Assembly (NCBI RefSeq): GCF_039693965.1
Contig: NZ_CP155576.1
Coordinates: 1,116,001 to 1,180,000, forward strand
Direction: 5' to 3'
DNA from: Moraxella sp. K1664
GTDB taxonomy: Bacteria > Pseudomonadota > Gammaproteobacteria > Pseudomonadales > Moraxellaceae
Length of the DNA stretch: 64,000 bases
The translations under genes and the position numbers were made by a program. Positions 53,832 through 63,097 of the stretch are shown here, in pieces (position 1 is the stretch's first letter; each line of letters opens with the position of its first letter). A model generated the notes under the pieces. The model saw only the letters and a list, made by a program, of their open reading frames with translations, had not been told where the DNA came from and made no database searches.

Positions 53832-54111
53832 TTGATTCGTTCATTAAGGATAGGGCGAGATAAGATAATTTTTCTGACAACTCAGGACTGATATTTTTTC
53901 TTTCATCATTTTCCGTTGCCAAAAATATTAAAATGGTTGTTGGTATGTCCAAAGCACTGCATATTTTTTCAATGGACGAAATATTGGGATCTCTTTTTCC
54001 TTGCTCTAGAAGAGTCAAGTAGGAAATAGACAATCCAGAAATTTCTGCTAATTTAGTTTTAGTAAAGCCTTTTTGGTTGCGACATAGTTTAATTGCTTTG
54101 CCAATATTCAT
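53824..54111 (-). CDS. XRE-family HTH protein of the retron-like locus
   Basis: 95 residues. The helix-turn-helix spans about 1-65: IGKAIKLCRNQKGFTKTKLAEISGLSISYLTLLEQGKRDPNISSIEKICSALDIP, a clear Cro/CI-type domain. A short C-terminal tail (ATENDERKNISPELSEKLSYLALSLMN) may dimerise or bind the RT. It overlaps the RT start by 8 nt, so they are coupled. XRE proteins accompany some retron types; here it could be a repressor, an antitoxin-like partner or a structural component. Confidence 0.85.
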   Translation of the reverse strand: MNIGKAIKLCRNQKGFTKTKLAEISGLSISYLTLLEQGKRDPNISSIEKICSALDIPTTILIFLATENDERKNISPELSEKLSYLALSLMNESNG

Positions 54112-54186
54112 AATTAGGATTTCTTTGTTTTAAGATTAAAAAATAATAAATAAAAGCAACCTGCTGTATTTCAGCAAAATAAAAAA

Positions 54187-54444
54187 TCATTCATCTTTAT
54201 GTGCATATTCAAAAAATTGATTTAATATTTCTGAACTTTCATTTAAGATGACAAAGCGAAGAATAATACCAATGACATTGCCAAGCCTTCTTAATATGTC
54301 TTCATTTTTAACATTCTGACAATTTTCAAGGTCTTGAATGATTTTCTCAAGTTTTGCCTTTCTACCACTATCCAAAGTATCATGCATTTCCAACTGAAGT
54401 TTTTTTAACTCTTCAATGGTCTGCTTTAAAAGATTGTTTTTCAT
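54187..54444 (-). CDS. Orphan 85-residue protein of the retron-like locus
   Basis: Not recognised. The first ~55 residues are strongly helical and charged (KQTIEELKKLQLEMHD, RKAKLEKIIQDLENCQ), likely a coiled coil. The last ~30 hold a hydrophobic segment (LGNVIGIILRFVILN) and an acidic end (QFFEYAHKDE). It is too short and polar for a sure membrane anchor. AAAGG lies upstream of the ATG. It sits between the candidate non-coding RNA and the XRE gene, the place where retron accessory genes may occur, so an effector or inhibitor role is possible. Confidence 0.7.
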   Translation of the reverse strand: MKNNLLKQTIEELKKLQLEMHDTLDSGRKAKLEKIIQDLENCQNVKNEDILRRLGNVIGIILRFVILNESSEILNQFFEYAHKDE

Positions 54445-54484
54445 TTTAAAAACCTTTATATTAACGGTGCAAAATTACACCAGT

Positions 54485-54740
54485 TGCCAATATAATATTG
54501 AACCGATAAGGAATACTTTGGATAGTACAGGTTGCTTTCTCAATGGCTGGGTTGGCAGTTGCCTAGCCAACCCAGTACTCCGTTAGGCTTACGTTCTGCG
54601 TTTGGGGGGAACGCCGATTTGCCCGAAAGTAGATTATCCAAGAAAGATAACCGACACTTAAATAAGTGCCACGTAGCAGTTCAACATATTAGGTTTTATC
54701 TTTTAAAGGCGCATCGAGATGATTCATCTCGTCCGATAAA
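54485..54740 (-). ncRNA. Candidate retron non-coding RNA (msr-msd region)
   Basis: Non-coding and strongly structured on the minus strand, in order: CGAGATG-ATT-CATCTCG (54731-54715), CACTTA-AA-TAAGTG (54668-54655), a GGATAATCTAC/GTACTATCC closing stem (about 54641-54518) and inside it CTGGGTTGGC-TAGGCAACT-GCCAACCCAG (54575-54547), a 10-bp perfect hairpin. Such small 5' hairpins followed by a long stem resemble msr and msd. The priming guanosine and the a1/a2 arms could not be fixed. A consensus promoter points into it. Confidence 0.6.
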
Positions 54741-54744
54741 GGAT

Positions 54745-54772
54745 ATTATATACAAAAAATTTACTAAGTCAA
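54745..54772 (-). promoter_or_regulatory. Consensus promoter of the retron-like locus
   Basis: On the minus strand TTGACT (54772-54767), a 16-bp spacer and TATAAT (54750-54745). The start of transcription would be near 54737, at the head of the structured region. It lies immediately after the end of the AAHS transporter gene, so the locus has its own promoter. Confidence 0.78.
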
Positions 54773-54798
54773 TAATTTTTTTACTGATAGTCAAAAAA

Positions 54799-56106
54799 TC
54801 AACGTTCATTTGGCTTTAAAAAATATAACGCCACCAGTGCCAATAAAATAAAACCACTCGCCCCAAGATACAAATCATCTTTGCCAATACCCACATCCAA
54901 CAGTTTCCCTGCCAGCATGGGCGAGACGATAGAACCAATACGCCCCACGCCGATTGCCGTGCCAACCCCTGTGCTTCTAAATTCTGGGGCATACAGCGTG
55001 GGATTTATGGTATAAAGTCCTGTGATACAGCCATTGACAAGGCTGCCGACCAAAATGGCAAAGACAAGGGCGAGCGTCAAAGTGGGACTAAACACAAAGC
55101 CGATAATGGCAAGGGACGACAGCACAACAAACGCCATGAGTGTGGATTTTGGGGTAAATTTACTCACCAAAAAACCAAAGATGAGCGAGCCTATCGTACC
55201 GCCAATGCTGATTGCCATGCCAACCTTTTGGCTTTGTTCTTTGGCAAGTCCTGATGATTCTAACAGAGCAGGTGTCCATGAACTGATAAAATAAAAGGAC
55301 GACATCACAGCAATGAACGCTGCCCAAATGAGTAGAGTGGTCTTTAATTGACCTTTGGCAAAGAGCTGGCTAATGGGGGCTTTGGGTTTGGTAGATTGGG
55401 TTTGGGTGGGCAGTTGCCAGTTGCCTTGTTTGCCGATTTTGTGGGCGATTTTGGTGAGTTTGGTTTGGGCGTTGGCAGGTTGTTTTTGGTTTAAAAAATC
55501 CACCGATTCAGGCAATAGGCTAACGAGTGCCACCAGTGCCAGCCCCGTCAACACCGCCCCTGTCATAAATACCGAACGAAAGCCAAACTCATCTTGGAGC
55601 ATGACCGCTGACAGCCCGCCAAGCATCGCCCCAATACCAAAACCACAAGCATAAATGGCAATGGCAAGCCCACGCCATTTTTGGTTGGCGTATTCGCTCA
55701 CGATGACGTTGGTACATGGCAAAATGCCACCCACGCCAATTCCTGTTATCACGCGCCAAAAGCCAATGGATTGGGTTGTGTGCGAAAAATACGTCATAAA
55801 CATGCCCAGTGCCGATAGGGCGGTTGCTATGATAAGCAATGGACGTCTGCCAAATTTGTCCGCCAAAGGGGCGAGCCCCATAGAGCCGATTGCCATGCCA
55901 ATAAAACCTGCACTCATGAGCGTACCGATTTGCACCCCTGTTAGCCCAAGCTCGGTTTGGATGCTTTTGGCGGTAAAGGCAATCGCCAGCACATCAAAGC
56001 CGTCTAACATATTTAAAAGAACGGCCAAGGCAACGATGAGCCACTGATAGGCACTCATGGGCGTGTGGCTGATGGCGTGGGCTAGGTTGGTTTGATGCGT
56101 CGTCAT
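54799..56106 (-). CDS. MFS transporter, AAHS (aromatic acid:H+ symporter) type
   Basis: 435 residues with 12 predicted membrane helices. LLNMLDGFDVLAIAFTAKSI is the DGxD motif of helix 1 in aromatic-acid transporters such as PcaK, BenK and MucK. GLAPLADKFGRRPLLII is the loop 2-3 MFS signature, and GGILPCTNVIVSEYANQKWRGLAI is typical. Likely imports an aromatic or other organic acid by proton symport. No catabolic genes adjoin, so the substrate is unknown. The retron-like locus begins right downstream. Confidence 0.8.
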   Translation of the reverse strand: MTTHQTNLAHAISHTPMSAYQWLIVALAVLLNMLDGFDVLAIAFTAKSIQTELGLTGVQIGTLMSAGFIGMAIGSMGLAPLADKFGRRPLLIIATALSALGMFMTYFSHTTQSIGFWRVITGIGVGGILPCTNVIVSEYANQKWRGLAIAIYACGFGIGAMLGGLSAVMLQDEFGFRSVFMTGAVLTGLALVALVSLLPESVDFLNQKQPANAQTKLTKIAHKIGKQGNWQLPTQTQSTKPKAPISQLFAKGQLKTTLLIWAAFIAVMSSFYFISSWTPALLESSGLAKEQSQKVGMAISIGGTIGSLIFGFLVSKFTPKSTLMAFVVLSSLAIIGFVFSPTLTLALVFAILVGSLVNGCITGLYTINPTLYAPEFRSTGVGTAIGVGRIGSIVSPMLAGKLLDVGIGKDDLYLGASGFILLALVALYFLKPNER

Positions 56107-56412
56107 GGTGTGGTCATCTGGTGGGTGATTATTTAATGGTCATACTAAATGTCATACCGAGCGTATTGCCCTAATAAAAATATAACAAAATGTCCATGAT
56201 TAATCAATTTCAATATTTTCAATATAAGATGAGATTTTTTCAATATTAAACAGTCAATGTCGGTATTGCAATTTTTTACCGTCAAATGGGGCAAATCATG
56301 GTAAAATAGTCGGATTTTCTCATTTGTTTTTGTTTTAAAAAATTTGGCTGATTGACATAATAATAACCAATAACCATACCCATCAGTCAGCATTAAGATA
56401 AGCAATATTAAT

Positions 56413-57645
56413 ATGCCACATCATAGCTCCCAAGACCAGACGATATCTGACAAACCCTTTCCCACTCTGTGGGTGATGATGATGGGGGTGATGATTGCCA
56501 TTGGTCCGCTTGCCATTGATATGTATTTACCTGCTTTTGTTAGCATGGCGGATGATTTTGGTGTGAGTGTCTCTCAGGTGTCCAAGTCGGTGCCATTTTA
56601 TTTTATCGGATTGGTATTGGGGCAGTTATTTTACGGGCCGTTCTCCGATCGTGTCGGGCGAGTATTGCCCATGTACGTGGGTATGACGATATTTGTGATT
56701 GCATCTGTTATTTGTGCAACTGCTACAAGTGAGATGGTGCTATTTGTTGCCCGTACGTTGCAGGCGTTGGGAGCATGTGTAACAGCTGTGGTAACCCGTG
56801 CTGCCATCCGAGATACTCTAAATCCCATACAAGGGGCAAAGGCATTTAGTCTTATGGTGCTTGTCATGGGGCTGGCTCCGATATTAGCACCGAGTTTGGG
56901 GGCACTGATTTTAAACTTTGCTGATTGGCATGCTCTGTTTTGGTTTTTGGCAGGTTATGGATTATTTAATATTGTCTTGACCAAACTGTTTTTAAAAGAA
57001 ACGCTTGCCCCCAAAAATCGCAATACCAAACCCATCAGCCAAACCTTTGTGTCTTATCTGGATTTGGTCAAAGACAAGACATTTATCGTTCCTGCTGTTG
57101 CAGGGGGCGTACTACAAGGGGCATTCTTTATTTATCTGTCCATTTCAAGCGAGTTATTTATGGTAAATTTTGGCTTATCTGAGCAGCAGTTTGCCATCGC
57201 TTTTGGAGCTAATGCCTTTGGGTTTATTGCCCTAACACAGGTCAATCAGTTTTTGACCAGTCGTTTTTGTCTTGTGCAGTTGCTACGTTTTGGGGCTTTG
57301 ATGCAGCTTGTCTCTGCCAGTTGTCTGTTGGTGTTGGCATTGATGGGGCTTGGCTATTTTCCACTTGTATTTGTGGCGATATTTTGTTGTATTTCAGGAC
57401 TTGGCTTTACTCAGCCTAATGCTACCGCCATCGCTCTGGTATATCAAAAAAAGCGGGCAGGTATGGCATCTGCCATGCAAGGGGCATTGCAGTTTAGTGT
57501 GGGGATTTTTGGGGGATTACTACTAAGTCTGTTTGATGTCAGTCCTGTGTTAAAGCTGGGTATTATCATCACGGCACTTGTGTCGTTTGGAACTTTTTTG
57601 GTCTATCAGCTTGACCCTAAGATGGATTTATCTAAGATGAATTAA
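56413..57645 (+). CDS. Multidrug efflux MFS transporter, Bcr/CflA type
   Basis: 410 residues, 12 helices. GPLAIDMYLPAFVSMADDFGVSVSQVSKSVPFYFIGLVLGQLFYGPFSDRVGRVLP near the start is the Bcr/CflA pattern, followed by ARTLQALGACVTAVVTRAAIRD (motif C region). Homologues export bicyclomycin, sulfonamides, chloramphenicol or Cys; the substrate here is unknown. Monocistronic, divergent from the AAHS transporter with a 300-bp AT-rich spacer in which I see no gene. Confidence 0.85.
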   Translation: MPHHSSQDQTISDKPFPTLWVMMMGVMIAIGPLAIDMYLPAFVSMADDFGVSVSQVSKSVPFYFIGLVLGQLFYGPFSDRVGRVLPMYVGMTIFVIASVICATATSEMVLFVARTLQALGACVTAVVTRAAIRDTLNPIQGAKAFSLMVLVMGLAPILAPSLGALILNFADWHALFWFLAGYGLFNIVLTKLFLKETLAPKNRNTKPISQTFVSYLDLVKDKTFIVPAVAGGVLQGAFFIYLSISSELFMVNFGLSEQQFAIAFGANAFGFIALTQVNQFLTSRFCLVQLLRFGALMQLVSASCLLVLALMGLGYFPLVFVAIFCCISGLGFTQPNATAIALVYQKKRAGMASAMQGALQFSVGIFGGLLLSLFDVSPVLKLGIIITALVSFGTFLVYQLDPKMDLSKMN

Positions 57646-57668
57646 TTTTAAAAAAGTTAAATTTTTTC

Positions 57669-57696
57669 TTGACAATGTCAAAAAGCGTGCTATAAT
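57669..57696 (+). promoter_or_regulatory. Promoter of initiator tRNA (metY-rimP-nusA-infB)
   Basis: TTGACA (57669-57674), a 16-bp spacer and TATAAT (57691-57696), both perfect consensus, about 15 bp before the tRNA. Confidence 0.88.
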
Positions 57697-57711
57697 GGCA
57701 CTCTAAATTGA

Positions 57712-57788
<77 letters not shown>

Positions 57789-57893
57789 CTTTTTAAATCC
57801 TTACTTCAAAAGTAAGGTATCTTTCCATAAATTTATCATTATTTTTTAAAATTGATAAAGTAAACATGGTTAAGATGTCGGCGAGCAATGATT

Positions 57894-57926
57894 TTAGCCC
57901 ACCAACGTGTTTTGTGGGTTTTTTTG
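57894..57926 (+). terminator. Terminator between initiator tRNA and rimP
   Basis: AGCCCAC-CAACGTGTTTT-GTGGGTT followed by TTTTT. Probably partial, as in metY-nusA operons. A separate 8-bp hairpin, CCTTACTT-CAAA-AGTAAGG, lies at 57799-57817. Confidence 0.78.
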
Positions 57927-58003
57927 TATTTGCAATTTGCCAAACCGCTTTTAACTCTTTTGATTTTTAATTTGTGCTTTAACATAGGATTAACCAAGCC
58001 AAA

Positions 58004-58501
58004 ATGAAACCATCTAGCAAGATTGCTGAACTTACCCAAATGATTGCCCCTGCGGTGTCCGCTTGTGGCGTAGAGCTTTGGGGGATTGAGTTTATGCCTC
58101 AGGGGCGTAAATCGTTGCTTCGTATTTATATTGAGGTGAACACTCATGCTCGTGAGCGTGGTGAACATATCACCATCGAAGACTGCTCAGCGGTTAATCA
58201 TCAAGTCTCAGGTGTGTTAGAAGTGCATGACCCCATTGCAGGTGAGTATGTGCTAGAAGTATCAAGCCCTGGATTTGATCGCCCACTGTTCACCCCAGAG
58301 CAGGTGGCAATGTTTGTTAATGAGATGGTCAGCTTACGTCTGATTCATGCCACCGGACAAGGTGATGTCAAACGCCGTAAAGTCGTGGGTCATTTGATGA
58401 GTGTGAGTGATACGGGCATGCATGTGATGACCGAAGATAAACTAGAATTTGACATCGCTTTTGATAATGTAGATAAAGCCAATTTAATCTATCAAGATTG
58501 A
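58004..58501 (+). CDS. rimP: Ribosome maturation factor RimP
   Basis: Assists 30S assembly. 165 residues: [31 protein letters not shown] start, [40 protein letters not shown] (family signature) and a C-terminal Sm-like domain ([14 protein letters not shown]). The order rimP-nusA-infB is conserved in proteobacteria. Confidence 0.96.
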   Translation: MKPSSKIAELTQMIAPAVSACGVELWGIEFMPQGRKSLLRIYIEVNTHARERGEHITIEDCSAVNHQVSGVLEVHDPIAGEYVLEVSSPGFDRPLFTPEQVAMFVNEMVSLRLIHATGQGDVKRRKVVGHLMSVSDTGMHVMTEDKLEFDIAFDNVDKANLIYQD

Positions 58502-58535
58502 TGTTGTTATTAATCAATTAACCTAAGGATAAGCA

Positions 58536-60017
58536 ATGAGCCGTGAAATTTTGACCGTTGTTGAGACTGTCAGTAATGAAAAAGGACTTGACCCTGATGA
58601 TATTTTTCAGGCGATTGAGCAAGCACTTGTTTTTTCAACCAAGAAAAAGGTTTATACCGACCAACCTGAGGTGGCAGTACGTGTTGCTATTGACCGCAAA
58701 ACAGGTGATTATGACACTTATCGCTACTGGACGGTTGTGGCAGATGAAGACCATGAGATGCCTGCTTGTCAAAAGGCGATCAGTGATTTGGATGAGGATG
58801 AATACCAAATTGGTGATATTATCGAAGAGCAGATTGAATCAATTGAATTTGGGCGTATTGCTGCAACACAAGCCAAGCAAGTCATCATTCAAAAAATCCG
58901 TGAAGCTGAACGTGCTTTGATTGCGGATGCTTTTGAGACTCGTGTGGGCGAGCTGATTACAGGTGAGGTTAAAAAAGCAAGCCGTGATGGCTATGTCATT
59001 GATTTAGGTGATGGAGCAGAGGGTTATCTTGCCAAAGACCAAACCTTACCCCGTGAAATGCTACGACCTAAGAGTCGTGTAACTGCCCTGCTGACCAAAG
59101 TTAATCGTGATGGGCGTGGCAGTCAGCTTGTGCTGTCTCGCACGAGTAATGAGATGTTGATTGCACTGATGACCAAAGAGGTGCCTGAGATTAGCGAGGG
59201 TATCATTGAAATTCGTGATGTGGCACGTCTGCCGGGGTTGCGTGCCAAAATCTCGGTAAAGACAAGCGATAGCCGTATTGACCCTGTGGGAGCATGTATT
59301 GGCATGCGTGGCACCCGCATCCAAGCGGTACAACAAGAGTTAGATGGTGAACGTATTGATGTTGTGGTGTGGAGCGATGATCCTGCCCAGTATATCATCA
59401 GTTCATTGGAGCCTGCTGATGTATCTAGTATTGTGCTGGATGAAGATAATCAAACCGCTGATATCATCTTTGGGGCAAATGACCAGTTAGCACGTGCCAT
59501 CGGTTCACAAGGTCAAAACGTGCGTTTGGCATCTGATTTGACTGGTTATAAACTCAATATGATGTTAGAATCTGAGTATCTAGAACGCCAAAAAAGTGAA
59601 TCTGAGGTGATTATCACGCTGTTTTATGAGCGTTTAGAGGTGGACAGAGATTTGGCAGAAGCATTGGCGGAGATTGGTTTTACAACCATCGAAGAGGTGG
59701 CTTATGTGCCTGCTGAGACTTTTTATGACATTGATGGATTGGATGATGATACCATCGCTGCCATCCAAGAACGTGCCAAAGAAGTCATCATCAATGATGA
59801 GCTTATCAAACAGCAAAACATTAAAGAGCCTAGTGGCGAGCTACTTGCCCTAGAAGAGATGACCCCTGCCATCGCTTATAAACTGGCAGAGCGTGACATC
59901 ATTACCCTTGACGACCTAGCCGAACAAGCGGTGTTTGACATCGAAGACATCGAAGGCATGGGCAGTGAGCTGGCGGGCAAGCTGATTATGGCAGCACGTC
60001 AGTCATGGTTTGAATGA
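58536..60017 (+). CDS. nusA: Transcription termination/antitermination factor NusA
   Basis: RNA polymerase-associated factor for pausing, termination and rRNA antitermination. 493 residues: N-terminal RNAP-binding domain (about 1-130), S1 domain (about 135-200; LITGEVKKASRDGYVIDLGDGAEGYLAK), KH1-KH2 (about 230-345; GACIGMRGTRIQAVQQELDGERIDVV and GSQGQNVRLASDLTGYKLN) and two C-terminal acidic repeats (LAEIGFTTIEEVAYV; LAERDIITLDDLAEQ) as in E. coli. Complete. Confidence 0.97.
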   Translation: MSREILTVVETVSNEKGLDPDDIFQAIEQALVFSTKKKVYTDQPEVAVRVAIDRKTGDYDTYRYWTVVADEDHEMPACQKAISDLDEDEYQIGDIIEEQIESIEFGRIAATQAKQVIIQKIREAERALIADAFETRVGELITGEVKKASRDGYVIDLGDGAEGYLAKDQTLPREMLRPKSRVTALLTKVNRDGRGSQLVLSRTSNEMLIALMTKEVPEISEGIIEIRDVARLPGLRAKISVKTSDSRIDPVGACIGMRGTRIQAVQQELDGERIDVVVWSDDPAQYIISSLEPADVSSIVLDEDNQTADIIFGANDQLARAIGSQGQNVRLASDLTGYKLNMMLESEYLERQKSESEVIITLFYERLEVDRDLAEALAEIGFTTIEEVAYVPAETFYDIDGLDDDTIAAIQERAKEVIINDELIKQQNIKEPSGELLALEEMTPAIAYKLAERDIITLDDLAEQAVFDIEDIEGMGSELAGKLIMAARQSWFE

Positions 60018-60215
60018 CCATGCGTGCGTCATGGGGCGTGCTGTCATGAGTACGTAAGGACGTTGCCAAATTTGGTTGGTGAGAATTTGGCAACTTGTAA
60101 AAATGGAGGGTAAAGTGGGGATGAACAAGACTTATCCTGCCCATCCATTTTCACCAAATTCATCATTTTATGATAAAATCATTCATCAAATAACCAAACA
60201 AATTTAGGTAAACCA

Positions 60216-63023
60216 ATGGCGACAAAAACCGTAAAAGAATTAGCAAAAGACTCCAACATTACCACTGACGTGCTTTTAAAACAACTAAAAGACGCAGGTC
60301 TGCCCACTCGTGGCGAAGATGATTCTGTCTCAACCGATGAACAGGCGACGTTGGTGGCATTTTTAAAACAAAGTCATGGTCAAGCCCAAAAGACCCGCAT
60401 TGGCATGACTCAAAAAACCACCACCACCAAAAAAATCACCACCACCACCGGCAAAGCCCAAAACATCAATGTCGTACGTGCCAAAAAAAAGCAGTTTGAC
60501 ATCCAAAAACCTGACTTAGCTGCCGAGCAAGCCAAAGCCCAAGCAGAGCGTGAAGCCGAAAAAGCCAAAGCCATCGCCGCCCTAGAAGCCAAGCAAAACG
60601 AAGAGCGTGCCAAACAAGAAGCTGCCAAACGTCAAGAGGCGACATTGGCTGCCATGCGTGCCAACTCGGGCAGTGCAAATGGTGGCGAGAGTAAGCCCAG
60701 TGCGTCTGTTGTTGTCAAAAAAGTTAAAAAAGATGAAACCGATAAAGACGACAGCGTGGTCAGCTCATCTGTGGTCAAAAAAGGCACAGTCGCCAAGAGT
60801 GACGTAAAATCTGACAAAAAAGAGACCAAAGCAGACAAAGCCAAAAAACAACCCGCCAAACCTGCCAAGAGCGAGACCGAAGAAGAACGTCAAGCTCGCT
60901 TGGCTCGTGAAGCCGAAGAGCAAAAACTGCGTGAGATAGAAGCGGAGAATCGTCGCCGTGCTGCCATTGATGCCCAAAATCGCACTTTGGAGCAGATGAA
61001 ACAAATGGCAAATCGTTATAGCGAAAAAGACGAGGTGCCAAGTGCGGTCGTGCGTAAAGATGAGCCACTAGCAGCAGGCTTGGTCGGAGCGGCATTAGAA
61101 GAGTCTTTTGAAAAAGAGCGTCGTGAGATTAAGCGTGGTACCAGCAGTATATCAAGCCGTGCCAAAGGCGGTAAGAAAAAAGGCAAAGAAGAGCTTGAAA
61201 TCAGACCCAAGTCACGCGGGCTAAAATCATCACAAGCGAACAAACATAAGTTTGAAATGCCTGTGGAAAAAATCATCCATAATGTTGAAGTGGGCGAAGA
61301 GATTATCGTGTCTGACCTTGCCCAAAAAATGGCGGTCAAAGTGCGTGAAGTCATCAAATCACTCATGAAAATGGGCGAGATGGTACGTGAGGGCGATGTC
61401 ATCGACCAAACCACCGCCGCCCTAGTCATCGAAGAGTTTGGACACAACTTCATCGCTGTATCTGATACCCAGCTAGAAGATGACCTACAAGAGGCTGCTA
61501 CCGAAAAACAAGGCAACGTCCAAACACGCCCGCCTGTCGTTACCATCATGGGTCACGTTGACCATGGTAAGACATCACTACTGGACAAAATCCGTGAAAC
61601 CAAAGTGGCAAGCGGTGAAGCTGGTGGTATTACCCAGCACATCGGGGCGTATCATGTTGAGACTGACCGTGGTGTGATTACCTTCCTTGACACCCCCGGT
61701 CACGCCGCCTTTACCGCCATGCGTTCACGCGGGGCTCAGGCGACCGACATCGTGGTCATCGTGGTGGCGGCAGATGATGGAGTTATGCCACAGACCGAAG
61801 AAGCCATCGACCATGCACGAGCGGCTGGCACACCAATCATCATCGCCATGAACAAGATGGATAAAGACACCACTGACCCAGAGCGTGTGTTAAATGAGCT
61901 GTCAGTCAAAGAAATCATCACGGATGCTTGGGGTGGGGATACGTCACTGGTCAAGGTCTCCGCCAAAACAGGCATGGGTATCGATGAGCTGTTAGAGACC
62001 ATCAGTATCCAAGCCGAAATCATGGAGCTGACCGCTCCTGTGGATGGTGCTGCCCAAGGCGTGGTCATCGAATCTCGCCTAGACAAAGGACGTGGTGCGG
62101 TGGCAAGCCTACTGGTCAAAAAAGGCACGCTAAAACAAGGCGACCTAGTGCTGGCAGGCGAGTTCTATGGCAAAGTGCGTGCCATGACCGATGAGAATGG
62201 TGAGCGTATCAAGTCGGCAGGGCCTTCTATTCCTGTGGAGATTTTGGGCTTGCCTGATGCTCCGATGGCAGGTTCTGAGTTCTTGGTAGTCTCTGATGAG
62301 AAAAAAGCCCGTGAAGTGGCGGATTTTCGTATCGCTCGTGAGCGTGAACGTTTGCTTGAACGCCAAAACAAAATGCGTCTAGAAAACATGTTTGCCAACA
62401 TGGGCAGTGAGGCAAAAACCCTAAATCTTATCCTAAAAACAGACGTGCGTGGTTCGCTAGAAGCCCTGCTTAGTGCGTTAGATGAGCTATCAACCGATGA
62501 AGTCAAAGTGCGTGTAATTAGCTCGGGTGTGGGTGCCATCACTGAGTCTGATGTCATCTTGGCGGAGTCTAGTGAGGCGGTTCTGCTTGGCTTTAACGTG
62601 CGTACTGACAATGCCGGCAAGCGTAAAGCAGATGAGGCAGGGCTTGACATTCGTTATTATAGCGTGATTTATGGCTTGATTGATGATGTCAAAGCAGCGA
62701 TGAGTGGCATGCTTGCCCCTGAGCACCGTGAGAAAATCTTGGGTATTGCCGAGGTGCGTGAAGTATTCCGTTCTAGCAAATTCGGGGCGGCGGCAGGCTG
62801 TATGGTACAAGAGGGTACGATTTATCGCAACAAGCCCATCCGTGTTCTGCGTGATGATAAAGTCATCTTTACAGGGCAACTCCAATCCTTGCGTCGCTAC
62901 AAAGACGATGTGAACGAGGTCAAGGCAGGCATGGAGTGTGGTCTGGCGGTCAAAGGCTATGAAGTCGCCGCTGGTGATAAGATTGAAGTCTTTGAGATTC
63001 ACGAAGTGGCACGCACCCTGTGA
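60216..63023 (+). CDS. infB: Translation initiation factor IF-2
   Basis: GTPase that brings fMet-tRNA to the 30S subunit. 935 residues: N-terminal IF2-N fold ([24 protein letters not shown]), a long Lys/Glu/Ala-rich linker (about 60-330), a second IF2-N ([26 protein letters not shown]), the G domain from about residue 446 ([29 protein letters not shown]) and C-terminal domains ending [14 protein letters not shown]. The G motifs are complete. In-frame internal starts may give short isoforms, as in E. coli. A terminator follows. Confidence 0.97.
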   Translation: MATKTVKELAKDSNITTDVLLKQLKDAGLPTRGEDDSVSTDEQATLVAFLKQSHGQAQKTRIGMTQKTTTTKKITTTTGKAQNINVVRAKKKQFDIQKPDLAAEQAKAQAEREAEKAKAIAALEAKQNEERAKQEAAKRQEATLAAMRANSGSANGGESKPSASVVVKKVKKDETDKDDSVVSSSVVKKGTVAKSDVKSDKKETKADKAKKQPAKPAKSETEEERQARLAREAEEQKLREIEAENRRRAAIDAQNRTLEQMKQMANRYSEKDEVPSAVVRKDEPLAAGLVGAALEESFEKERREIKRGTSSISSRAKGGKKKGKEELEIRPKSRGLKSSQANKHKFEMPVEKIIHNVEVGEEIIVSDLAQKMAVKVREVIKSLMKMGEMVREGDVIDQTTAALVIEEFGHNFIAVSDTQLEDDLQEAATEKQGNVQTRPPVVTIMGHVDHGKTSLLDKIRETKVASGEAGGITQHIGAYHVETDRGVITFLDTPGHAAFTAMRSRGAQATDIVVIVVAADDGVMPQTEEAIDHARAAGTPIIIAMNKMDKDTTDPERVLNELSVKEIITDAWGGDTSLVKVSAKTGMGIDELLETISIQAEIMELTAPVDGAAQGVVIESRLDKGRGAVASLLVKKGTLKQGDLVLAGEFYGKVRAMTDENGERIKSAGPSIPVEILGLPDAPMAGSEFLVVSDEKKAREVADFRIARERERLLERQNKMRLENMFANMGSEAKTLNLILKTDVRGSLEALLSALDELSTDEVKVRVISSGVGAITESDVILAESSEAVLLGFNVRTDNAGKRKADEAGLDIRYYSVIYGLIDDVKAAMSGMLAPEHREKILGIAEVREVFRSSKFGAAAGCMVQEGTIYRNKPIRVLRDDKVIFTGQLQSLRRYKDDVNEVKAGMECGLAVKGYEVAAGDKIEVFEIHEVARTL

Positions 63024-63030
63024 TGTCATG

Positions 63031-63067
63031 ACAAAAACCGCTTGCCCTAGGGTGAGCGGTTTTTTTG
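63031..63067 (+). terminator. Intrinsic terminator after infB
   Basis: AAAACCGCT-TGCCCTAGGGTG-AGCGGTTTT followed by TTT. It ends the tRNA-rimP-nusA-infB operon. Confidence 0.92.
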
Positions 63068-63097
63068 ATAACAAGTTGCACTAATAGGAGTATTCAT

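Noticed and set aside
54532-54819. 95-residue open frame on the plus strand opposite the candidate retron RNA
   Set aside because: It lies antisense to the structured RNA, overlaps the promoter and the end of the transporter gene, and owes its composition to the hairpins. No ribosome-binding site was seen.
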